Assembly: GCA_036250195.1 (NCBI GenBank)
Contig: JAVHZZ010000004.1
Location: forward strand, 255,378,728 to 255,442,727
Length of the DNA stretch: 64,000 nt
DNA from: Mixophyes australis
Taxonomy: Eukaryota > Chordata > Amphibia > Anura > Limnodynastidae
Reading direction: 5' to 3'
A program made the translations under genes and the position numbers. Of the stretch, positions 55,190 through 64,000 are shown one piece after another. Positions within the stretch are counted from its first letter, which is position 1. Each line of letters begins with the position of its first letter. Below the pieces are notes generated by a model, which did no database searches, was not told the origin of the DNA, and saw nothing but the letters and a program-made list of their open reading frames with translations.

Positions 55190-56605
55190 AGATTGTCTTC
55201 TACACCATGCTTATACTTTGTACTGCTTCTCCTTGTCTCCTTTTATTCCCTTGGCCTTCGTGGCACTGTCCGTTCCTGTTTTACCTCCTACCTCTTTGAT
55301 CATTCTTTAGTGTTTGTTCCTCTGGTTCTTGTTCCCCTCTTATCCCTCTATATTTTTGGATCCCACAAGGCTCTATTCTTGACCCATTACTTCTCTCTCT
55401 TTACACTTCGTTTCTTGGTCAACTCATCCGCTCTTTTGACATCCAATATCAGCTCTATGACAATGACACTCTAATCTAGCTTTCCTTCCCTGACCTGTAT
55501 TCTCCCTGCTCTCCCATGTGTCAGGCTGCCTCTCTGCCATCTCCACCTGGATGGCTGGACACTACTTCAAGATCAACATATCCAAAACTGAGCTTATCAT
55601 CTTTATACCACCTAGCATCACATGCCCTCCTCTGATCTCCCTTAAGGTTGATGGTGTTGCTCTATCTTCTGTTCCCCACGCACACTGACTAGAGGTCATC
55701 CTTGACTCTGCCCTCAATTTCATTCCCCATATCCAGGCTCCATACCCTTTCCTGTCACTTCCATCATCATCATCATCACCATTTATTTATATAGTGCCAC
55801 TATTTCCGCAGCGCTGTACAGAGAACTCACTCACATCAGTCCCTGCCCCATTAGGGCTTACAGTCTAAATTCCCTAATACACACACAGACGCAGACAGAC
55901 ACACAGACTAGAGTCAATTTTGTTAGCAGCCAATTAACCTACCAGTACCATCTTCAAAACATTGCCAAGATTCTGTGTAAAACCCTCCATTGGCTCCCCA
56001 TTCCCTCCAGAGTACATTCAAGTGGCTTACGCTCACTTATAAAGTACTCGTCAATGTTTCCCACTCCTACAACTCCAAACTTGCCATGAATGTCAATGAC
56101 CTTCACTTCTCTTCATCACTTATCACCACCTCACATTCCCGCCTTCAGGACTTTACCTGTGCTACTGCCCACATTTGGAACTCCCTACCCTGCCCAATCA
56201 GACTCTTCCCCAACCTTGAATGTTTCAAACTCTCCCTCAAAACTCACCTTTTCACACTTGCCTACATGGCCCCATCCTATGACAATTCCCTCCTCACGCT
56301 CCACCTGCCAAATTTACTCCACTTATATTGTTTCCATTTGCTATCCTAATCCTCTTTATGTTACCTCTCACAAGTTTGGTCCTGTCTACCTCCTATCTCC
56401 TTATTCTCTTTGTAATGTTTCCTTTGTTCTAGTTGTGTCTTCTGATGTAGTTGCTTTCTCTATAGTCTCTTGTATTGAGTTTTACTCATTCTATTATATA
56501 CGTTGTCCCCTACGTATCTGTATTTTTTTTCAGTTTAAATTTTACTTATTGTGCAATGCTGTGAAATCTATTGCGCCATATAAATATAGATGATGATGAT
56601 AATGT
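55190..56605 (+). pseudogene. L2/CR1-type LINE, RT to 3' end, split by a SINE
   Basis: Reads IPQGSILDPLLLSLYT of the RT palm, then YDNDTLI where YADDTQL is expected (so the catalytic site is damaged), HYFKINISKTELIIF, and after the SINE HWLPIPSRVHSSGLRS-like and HSRLQDFTCATAHIWNSLP, FKLSLKTHLFTLAY. The 3' end has GCAATGCTGTGAAATC and GATGATGATAA. Frameshifts and stops throughout. It is a different subfamily from the L2 pieces at 44765 and 46846. Confidence 0.78.
55757..55952 (-). mobile_element. SINE fragment inside the L2 copy
   Basis: (ATC)n, ACCATTTATTTATATAGTGCC, GCAGCGCTGTACAGAGAACT and (AC)n, then GTTAGCAGCCAATTAACCTAC: the reverse complement of the 3' half of the SINE at 12178-12536. 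The tRNA-like head is missing. CCATC at both edges may be part of a target duplication. Confidence 0.82.
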
Positions 56606-56744
56606 ATGCTCATGCTACGGTAGAGAATCAGCAAGTTCAGCCTGAAAAATATTTCTCCTACTGAGAAGTCAGCAACAGAGACAATAAGTGATTTATCCAC
56701 CTCTGCAACAGCCAGAGTCAATAGGAATAGAGTCAACGTTGGGC

Positions 56745-56952
56745 CTGATTCATTAAGGAACTTAGACAAGAAATTTATTACTAAAGTCTCCTGGGCAAAA
56801 CCATGTTAAAATGCATGGGGTGCAATTTAGTTTTTTATTCTGCACATAACTTAAATAATGTCTGTTTTTTCATGTAGTATCCTACACTTTAAGCATATTA
56901 TATGCTTTAAGTGTATCATTATGTGGTAGATTTACCAATCATTATCAAGTCT
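56745..56952. repeat. MITE end, GGGCCTGATTCATTAAGG family
   Basis: Starts GGGCCTGATTCATTAAGGAA and continues AAACCATGTTAAAATGCATGGGGTGCAATTTAG, closely matching the left half of the MITE at 11565. hAT-A copy 1 abuts its right side, and the other end is not seen. Confidence 0.65.
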
Positions 56953-56979
56953 TTTAAAACTAGAGATGGTCACTGACCC

Positions 56980-57112
56980 CCGTGTTTTGGTTTTGGATTC
57001 GGTTTTGGATCTGGATTACCGTCGTGTTTTGGTTTTGGTTTTGGTTTTGCAAAACCGCCATTGCGTGTTTTGGTTTTGGTTTTGGTTTTGTTTGGTTTTG
57101 TTTTGCTATTTT
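56980..57112 (+). repeat. (TTTTGG)n subterminal array of hAT-A copy 1
   Basis: Same two-block arrangement as at 5820-5945, nearly base for base. Confidence 0.85.
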
Positions 57113-57419
57113 GTTGGAAAATACATGTTTTTGTGCCTAAAATAACCCAATTTAGTGCTCCAACTGTTTTAGAGATAAGTAATCTAATTGTTGAGGTAAT
57201 AAATCATCCAAAAAAACTGTTTAATTCTTCGTTGGTAGGCCTTCATTTATTCTACACACAAAACAGATTGTCTTCCTCTCCATCTATGCATATTGGCAAT
57301 GCAGCCATCGTCTTTGAATGTATATTACACCCTACACTTATAGTTAAATATGTAAAGAAATGGAAAAAGACAGTTTGCTTTCTGTCTCTATAGGCCCCCC
57401 TCCACTTTTTTAAAAAAAC

Positions 57420-58085
57420 AAAAAATTCAGCCATTATAGACTGTACAATATTAATTGACATGGAGAAAGCCAGTTTGGTTTCTGTCTCTCAAGGCCCCCC
57501 TCCACTTGTATAAAATACCAAAAAATTCAGCCATTATAGACTGTACAATATTAATTGACATGGAGAAAGCCAGTTTGGTTTCTGTCTCTCAAGGCCCCCC
57601 TCCACTTGTATAAAATACCAAAAAATTCAGCCATTATAGACTGTACAATATTAATTGACATGGAGAAAGCCAGTTTGGTTTCTGTCTCTCAAGGCCCCCC
57701 TCCACTTGTATAAAATACTAAAAAATTCAGCCATTATAGACTGTACAATATTAATTGACATGGAGAAAGACAGTTTGGGGTCACTCTGTCTCTCTAGGCC
57801 CCCCTCCACTTGTATAAAATACCAAAAAATTCAGCCATTATAGACTGTACAATATTAATTGACATGGAGAAAGCCAGTTTGGTTTCTGTCTCTCTAGGCC
57901 CCCCTCCACTTGTATAAAATACTAAAAAATTCAGCCATTATAGACTGTACAATATTAATTGACATGGAGAAAGACAGTTTGGGGTCACTCTGTCTCTCTA
58001 GGCCCCCCTCCACTTGTATAAAATACCCAAAAATTCAGCCATTATAGACTGTACAATATTATGAAAAATGGACAAAGCCAGTTTA
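57420..58085. repeat. Left tandem array of hAT-A copy 1, about seven units
   Basis: Units of about 100-105 bp begin ATTCAGCCATTATAGACTG near 57425, 57525, 57625, 57726, 57828, 57930 and 58033, with TTTGGTTTC and TTTGGGGTCACTC variants. Confidence 0.88.
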
Positions 58086-58257
58086 GGGTCACTCTGTCTA
58101 TGACACCCTACCCTTAAGGATAAATTGCCCTAACAGCAGCCTTTCAAGATGGTATGTGATATGGAAATGCCACAAGTCCCTTTCCTCTTTGGGGGTAGAT
58201 TGCACCCTACACTTACATAGAAAGTTTTAAAAAGATGTTATCGGCATCATCTTCAGC

Positions 58258-61251
58258 TTAATCCTCACCCTCATCAGTGTGTACGTCATCATCACAGACT
58301 ATCAATTCATCGCCGCTTGAATCCGCCATTAGAGAACAGTCAGTGCTTGGATGTCTTGGATGGTGAAGGCCTTCCTCGTGGAAGATGTAGTTCATTTTTA
58401 TAAACATCATTTTCTCCACATTTTTGGGAAGTAACCTTCTACGGCGATCACTGACTAAGTTCCCTGCTGTGCTGAACACTCGTTCAGAGTACACACTGGA
58501 GGGTGGGCAGCTTAGGTATTGCAAAGCAAGTTTGTACATGGGTTTCCAAATGGCCTGCTTTTCTTCCCAGTAAGGAAAGGGACTGTCTGACATTTCCATA
58601 TCAACTACCTCTTGAAAGTAATCCTCCACCATCCTTTGCATGTTTATACTCATATTGGATGGAGTTATGGGCAAAGTGACACATTTTTTTGAAAAATCCT
58701 TCAAACCAGCCCAGATGTTAAATTGTTCTGGTCTGCCCCCTGTGTCTTCCCTGCTTCTTTTTTGGAAATTTAATTTTTTACGAGCAACAGCTTGAGAAAG
58801 TGAAGGAGGACACGTCGTCAAGCCGAGGCCCAGTTCAGCGGCCAACTTGCTGAGCAATAGCTCCTTGCAAAAGTTCACATCTCGCTCATTTACAAGTAAA
58901 GACTCAATGTAGGTTTTAAACCTTGGATCAAGCACAGTGGCCAAAACGTACTGATCCGAGTTCAAGATCTTAATAACTCGAGGATCATTGTGAAGCGAAT
59001 TAAGTACTTGATCGACAAGGCCAACATACTTTGCTGAATTGCTTGCTTTCAGCTCCTCCTTCATTTTCTCAAGCTGCTTTTCCAATAGTCTAATTAAAGG
59101 AATGACTTGGCTCAAACTAGCAGAGTCTGCACTGACCTCACATGTCACAACTTCAAATGGTTTCAGCACCTTGCACAGCACTGAAAGGATTCCCCACTGT
59201 GCAAGAGTGAAATACATCCCCCCTCCTTTCCCAATGTCATGACTTGTGCAATATGCTTGGATGGCTTTGCGCTGTTCCTCCATCCTCTGAAGCATGTACA
59301 GGGTGGAATTCCACCGAGTTACCACCTCTTGCTTAAGTTGGTGGCAGGGCAAGTTAAACTGCTCTTGGAGCTGCTGTAATCTCCTACATGCTGTGGCTGA
59401 ATGCCTGAAATGGCCTGAAATTTTACGGGCCACCGAAAGCATCTCCTGCACCTCACGGTTATTTCGTAGGAAGCTCTGCACCACCAAGTTGATGGTGTGA
59501 GCAAAACAGGGAATATGTTGGAAATCACCCAGCTGTAATGCTCGCACTATATTGTTGGCGTTATCTGAAATGACATACCCTGGGGAGAGTCCGAGTGGTA
59601 TAAGCCATGCATCAATCACATCTCTCAGTTTGCGTAACAAATTGTCAGCCGTATGCCTGTTAGTGAAGCCGGTGATACAAAGAGTGGCCTGCCTGTGACA
59701 AATGTTACGTAGTGGTGTACATGCTGCTGCTGTTCCTGCTGGTGAAGGTGAATGACCAACCCAGTGGGCTGTCACAGTCATATAGTCTTTGGTTTGGCCA
59801 CTTCCACTTGTCCACATATCTGTGGTTAAGTGAACAGTGGGCAGAATGGCATTTTTCAGCGCAATCTCTACATTTTTACACACTTTTTGGTATAGTTGTG
59901 GAATAGCTTTACGGGAGAAATGGTGTCGCGATGGAATTCTGTAACGCGGACACAAAACCTCAATTAACTGTGAAAAACCAGCTGCGTTTATTGTGGAGAT
60001 TGGACGCAGATCTAACACTAACATTGCAGCCATGGCGTCTGTGATTCGCTTGGCGACTGGGTGACTGCTGTCATATTTGCTTCCCCTCGCAAATGATTGT
60101 TTCACAGTTAATTGCTGAAATGTAGGACTGCTCATTTTATTCACCTGCCTCTGGGATGACGATTCACCCCCAGCAGCAGCAACAGCAGCAGCAGGACTAA
60201 CGCTTTCTTCAGAGGAATCAATAATAGTGCCGGAGTCATCCAGCCTTAAGTGGGATGCCGGGCTAACTCCGAGCGCTACTGAGGATATTGATGAGGATGG
60301 TGTGGTGGGTGTATTTTGTAGCCGTCGGTATGTCGGTGAGCGGAGGGTCTTAGCTGATGAGGGAGTGCTTGTATTCTTTTGGGAAGAACTTTCAGCTTTT
60401 CCCAACACTTTGCCATGAACTCTCATTAAATGGCGTAACATAGACGAGGTTCCAAGATGGTTAAGGTCCCTCCCTCGACTGACTGTGGCTTCACATACAC
60501 TACAAATGGCTATACAATTGTTGTCTGGATTTGGGTAGAAATAATTCCACACATAAGAAGTGGATTTTTTTGTTTTATGCCCAGGCATGACAATGGCCTT
60601 TTTCTTGTCACGTGCCAGAACTGCTGCCACTGGTGCAGGACTTACACAAACAACCTCATCCTCATCAACATCCTCATTAGCGCCCTCGTCGCCTACACAA
60701 ATCTCCCCCTCATCCTCTTCTAATTCCAAAGTGGCATCCTCAATTTGGGTATCACCGGCTACACTCGGGCTATTAAGGCACACATCAGCAGAATGCTCAC
60801 GATTAGACATCCCACTGTTGGATGGACTCTCCACAGGGATTGTTGTCATTTGTGAATCAGAGCAAATATTCTCCTGTAATGCCTCACTGTTATCTTGCAG
60901 CTCAGCTTTGACGCGTAACAGTAGTTGTGCACCAATTGTAGGCTGGGTAACTTTTTGGGATCTGCCACTAATAGCCAAAGGTGAAGGCCTCATTCTCTCT
61001 TTGCCACTGCGTGTGTAGAATGGCATGCTTGCAATTTTTTTTTTATCGTCACTTAACTTTTGCTCAGTTACACTTCTTTTTCGCTTCAATACAGTAAATT
61101 TTTTTTTGGTTTTTGTTTTTTGCACTAATTTGAAAACACTCTGTTGTTTGACATCGCCTTGGCCAGATGACGTACTGGGAACACTAACATCAGGACTGGT
61201 GACAGAACCTGGTTGCTCATTTAGATCATATGTGGACTGCTTTGAATCCAT
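58258..61251 (-). CDS. hAT-A transposase, intact (997 aa)
   Basis: A cut-and-paste transposase of the hAT superfamily that would bind the element's ends and move it. Domains: basic and acidic N-terminal region (1-215); BED zinc finger (about 230-280; C250, C253, H274, H279); RNase H-like core with Asp in HLTTDMWTS (D478) and Asp in YVISDNANN (D563); the C-x2-H pair in PCFAHTINL (C582, H585); and the C-terminal hAT dimerisation block SERVFSTAGNLVSDRRRRLL (from about 922), whose SER Glu (about 923) is the likely third acidic residue. No stop or frameshift. The N-terminus is long for the superfamily. The ATG at 61251 is used because copies 2, 3 and the hAT-C relative all start with the same MDSxQST. 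Expression could be driven from the upstream array or terminus, which is inference. Confidence 0.95.
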   Translation of the reverse strand: MDSKQSTYDLNEQPGSVTSPDVSVPSTSSGQGDVKQQSVFKLVQKTKTKKKFTVLKRKRSVTEQKLSDDKKKIASMPFYTRSGKERMRPSPLAISGRSQKVTQPTIGAQLLLRVKAELQDNSEALQENICSDSQMTTIPVESPSNSGMSNREHSADVCLNSPSVAGDTQIEDATLELEEDEGEICVGDEGANEDVDEDEVVCVSPAPVAAVLARDKKKAIVMPGHKTKKSTSYVWNYFYPNPDNNCIAICSVCEATVSRGRDLNHLGTSSMLRHLMRVHGKVLGKAESSSQKNTSTPSSAKTLRSPTYRRLQNTPTTPSSSISSVALGVSPASHLRLDDSGTIIDSSEESVSPAAAVAAAGGESSSQRQVNKMSSPTFQQLTVKQSFARGSKYDSSHPVAKRITDAMAAMLVLDLRPISTINAAGFSQLIEVLCPRYRIPSRHHFSRKAIPQLYQKVCKNVEIALKNAILPTVHLTTDMWTSGSGQTKDYMTVTAHWVGHSPSPAGTAAACTPLRNICHRQATLCITGFTNRHTADNLLRKLRDVIDAWLIPLGLSPGYVISDNANNIVRALQLGDFQHIPCFAHTINLVVQSFLRNNREVQEMLSVARKISGHFRHSATACRRLQQLQEQFNLPCHQLKQEVVTRWNSTLYMLQRMEEQRKAIQAYCTSHDIGKGGGMYFTLAQWGILSVLCKVLKPFEVVTCEVSADSASLSQVIPLIRLLEKQLEKMKEELKASNSAKYVGLVDQVLNSLHNDPRVIKILNSDQYVLATVLDPRFKTYIESLLVNERDVNFCKELLLSKLAAELGLGLTTCPPSLSQAVARKKLNFQKRSREDTGGRPEQFNIWAGLKDFSKKCVTLPITPSNMSINMQRMVEDYFQEVVDMEMSDSPFPYWEEKQAIWKPMYKLALQYLSCPPSSVYSERVFSTAGNLVSDRRRRLLPKNVEKMMFIKMNYIFHEEGLHHPRHPSTDCSLMADSSGDELIVCDDDVHTDEGED

Positions 61252-61261
61252 TCTGAGCGCA

Positions 61262-63460
61262 AACCACTGGGGAGTGCTAAAAATTATTTAGTAGATTCTG
61301 CTGACAGTTATGACTTTTGACAGCCAGAAATATTAATGCACAATTAGGGAGGACACCCCAAAAACACTGAGGAGTGCTAAAAATTATTGAGTAGATACTG
61401 CTGACAGATATGACTTTTGACAGCCAGAAATATTAATGCACAATTAGGGAGGACACCCCAAAAACACTGAGGAGTGCTAAAAATTATTGAGTAGATACTG
61501 CTGACAGATATGACTTTTGACAGCCAGAAATATTAATGCACAATTAGGGAGGACACCCCAAAAACACTGAGGAGTGCTAAAAATTATTGAGTAGATACTG
61601 CTGACAGATATGACTTTTGACAGCCAGAAATATTAATGCACAATTAGGGAGGACACCCCAAAAACACTGAGGAGTGCTAAAAATTATTGAGTAGATACTG
61701 CTGACAGATATGACTTTTGACAGCCAGAAATATTAATGCACAATTAGGGAGGACACCCCAAAAACACTGAGGAGTGCTAAAAATTATTGAGTAGATACTG
61801 CTGACAGATATGACTTTTGACAGCCAGAAATATTAATGCACAATTAGGGAGGACACCCCAAAAACACTGAGGAGTGCTAAAAATTATTGAGTAGATACTG
61901 CTGACAGATATGACTTTTGACAGCCAGAAATATTAATGCACAATTAGGGAGGACACCCCAAAAACACTGAGGAGTGCTAAAAATTATTGAGTAGATACTG
62001 CTGACAGATATGACTTTTGACAGCCAGAAATATTAATGCACAATTAGGGAGGACACCCCAAAAACACTGAGGAGTGCTAAAAATTATTGAGTAGATACTG
62101 CTGACAGATATGACTTTTGACAGCCAGAAATATTAATGCACAATTAGGGAGGACACCCCAAAAACACTGAGGAGTGCTAAAAATTATTGAGTAGATACTG
62201 CTGACAGATATGACTTTTGACAGCCAGAAATATTAATGCACAATTAGGGAGGACACCCCAAAAACACTGAGGAGTGCTAAAAATTATTGAGTAGATACTG
62301 CTGACAGATATGACTTTTGACAGCCAGAAATATTAATGCACAATTAGGGAGGACACCCCAAAAACACTGAGGAGTGCTAAAAATTATTGAGTAGATACTG
62401 CTGACAGATATGACTTTTGACAGCCAGAAATATTAATGCACAATTAGGGAGGACACCCCAAAAACACTGAGGAGTGCTAAAAATTATTGAGTAGATACTG
62501 CTGACAGATATGACTTTTGACAGCCAGAAATATTAATGCACAATTAGGGAGGACACCCCAAAAACACTGAGGAGTGCTAAAAATTATTGAGTAGATACTG
62601 CTGACAGATATGACTTTTGACAGCCAGAAATATTAATGCACAATTAGGGAGGACACCCCAAAAACACTGAGGAGTGCTAAAAATTATTGAGTAGATACTG
62701 CTGACAGATATGACTTTTGACAGCCAGAAATATTAATGCACAATTAGGGAGGACACCCCAAAAACACTGAGGAGTGCTAAAAATTATTGAGTAGATACTG
62801 CTGACAGATATGACTTTTGACAGCCAGAAATATTAATGCACAATTAGGGAGGACACCCCAAAAACACTGAGGAGTGCTAAAAATTATTGAGTAGATACTG
62901 CTGACAGATATGACTTTTGACAGCCAGAAATATTAATGCACAATTAGGGAGGACACCCCAAAAACACTGAGGAGTGCTAAAAATTATTGAGTAGATACTG
63001 CTGACAGATATGACTTTTGACAGCCAGAAATATTAATGCACAATTAGGGAGGACACCCCAAAAACACTGAGGAGTGCTAAAAATTATTGAGTAGATACTG
63101 CTGACAGATATGACTTTTGACAGCCAGAAATATTAATGCACAATTAGGGAGGACACCCCAAAAACACTGAGGAGTGCTAAAAATTATTGAGTAGATACTG
63201 CTGACAGATATGACTTTTGACAGCCAGAAATATTAATGCACAATTAGGGAGGACACCCCAAAAACACTGAGGAGTGCTAAAAATTATTGAGTAGATACTG
63301 CTGACAGATATGACTTTTCACAGCCAGAAATATTAATGCACAATTAGGGAGGACACCCCAAAAACACTGAGGTGTGCTACAAATTATTTAGTAGATACTG
63401 CTGACAGATATGACTTTTGACAGCCAGAAATATTAATGCACAATTATGGGGGACACCCCA
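61262..63460. repeat. 100-bp tandem repeat, 22 units, in hAT-A copy 1
   Basis: AAATTATTKAGTAGATACTG starts a unit every 100 bp exactly from 61281 to 63381. Interior units are almost identical (TTGAG, AAAAACACT); the first and last two differ (TTTAG, AAAGC or GGTGTGCTAC) and match the units of copy 2. It lies between the transposase start and the right end. Confidence 0.96.
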
Positions 63461-63834
63461 AAAGCGCTGGGGAGTGCCAAATTTGAAGAAAAAATAATAA
63501 ACCTCTATCCTCCTCTCTGCACTAGCGATTTTGGTTAGAGCAATTGCAAGAACAATATTGTATTCTCTGTCCCTGCTCTAATTAGCCTATGACTACACCC
63601 TGCTCTCTCCCTCTGTCAAATGGCGATGGATTGCTGTGGAGGCGTGTATTTATAAAGTTGAAGTATCGCGAGAACCGAGTCCCGAGATCCGACAACGTCA
63701 CAATGACGTTCGGCCTCGATTTGGATTCGGAATGGGCGGGAGAGTACCGAGCTGCTCAGCTCGGTACTCGGATACCCAAAGTTCGGGTGGGTTCGGTTCT
63801 CGGAGAACCGGACCCGCCCATCTCTATTTAAAAC

Positions 63835-64000
63835 CAACGTGCACACCTCCAATTAAATTAATACCAGCACCAGTTCTCATAGCCTGGGCTAGTTGCAGCA
63901 ATTTTGGGAGGACAAACAGCGTGGGGTCCCTCCTGAAAAGGATACAACAGCACCAGGGTATGACATACTGGAGACATAACAGGGAAACCCACAACTTGGG
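63835..64000. other. Unassigned DNA at the right edge
   Basis: Host-side sequence after the target duplication. Nothing recognised in 166 bases. Confidence 0.5.

Larger units (their letters stand above)
56961..63826 (-). mobile_element. hAT-A copy 1, complete and potentially autonomous
   Basis: A 6866-bp element with ends TAGAGATGG and CCATCTCTA flanked by perfect 8-bp duplications TTTAAAAC (56953-56960 and 63827-63834). It contains an uninterrupted transposase gene with tandem arrays on both sides: about seven ~100-bp units downstream of the gene and 22 units upstream. The arrays, the (TTTTGG)n tract and the TAGAGATG ends are shared with copies 2 and 3. Intact gene, perfect duplication and homogeneous arrays all point to recent insertion. 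Confidence 0.95.

Noticed and set aside
61262..63460. Regular repeats that might suggest a CRISPR array
   Set aside because: Units are contiguous 100-mers with no unique spacers, in a vertebrate transposon.

Overview
This window is repeat-dominated nuclear DNA of a vertebrate, most likely an amphibian and probably a frog. The evidence is the mix of element families: Tf1/sushi-type Ty3/Gypsy chromoviruses, hAT transposons with 8-bp target duplications, L2 and L1/Tx1-like LINEs, a DIRS-type fragment and a tRNA-headed SINE with an L2-like tail, plus a processed copy of the vertebrate gene NSMCE2. The species itself is inferred. I see no intact host gene, rRNA, tRNA gene, operon or CRISPR array. 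Nearly every coding stretch belongs to a transposable element.

Layout. 1-4518 is the 5' part of a Gypsy chromovirus on the minus strand: LTR, gag, then a pol frame still open at the left edge. 4519-5081 looks like a partial retroviral LTR. 5073-10792 is an old hAT element (hAT-B) with a 44-bp satellite, split at 5803-8905 by a younger deleted hAT (hAT-A copy 2). 10793-13800 is mostly unassigned and holds two palindromic MITEs and a SINE. 13846-19815 is a large inverted-repeat element carrying three insertions: a solo LTR, a hAT and a truncated L1. 20440-24464 holds an LTR-retroelement remnant, hAT-A copy 3 and a solo LTR. 25124-29269 is a decayed hAT relative containing the NSMCE2 retropseudogene. 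31940-41176 is a nest of Gypsy chromoviruses: a rearranged element A, a 5'-truncated element B, a solo LTR inside B's reverse transcriptase, and a MITE. 41177-56950 holds a solo LTR, L2, L1 and DIRS fragments, a mosaic hAT and a strong CCAAT/TATA promoter-like block. 56961-63826 is a complete hAT-A element (copy 1) with an uninterrupted 997-codon transposase.

How the parts relate. hAT-A copy 1 encodes everything such a transposon should need. Copies 2 and 3 share its terminal style but have lost most of the transposase at the same internal junction, so they look like a non-autonomous lineage mobilised by the full element. The two Gypsy elements that still have a gag end both show a GGGAAA(C/T) slippery heptamer in the correct phase, a 6-7 nt spacer and a stem-loop that includes the gag stop codon. 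This is the layout expected for -1 frameshifting into pol and resembles the known frameshift of the sushi-derived mammalian gene PEG10. The L2-like LINE fragments could have supplied the machinery for the SINE, and the L1-like family is the likely source of the poly(A) retrocopy; both are inferences from family knowledge.
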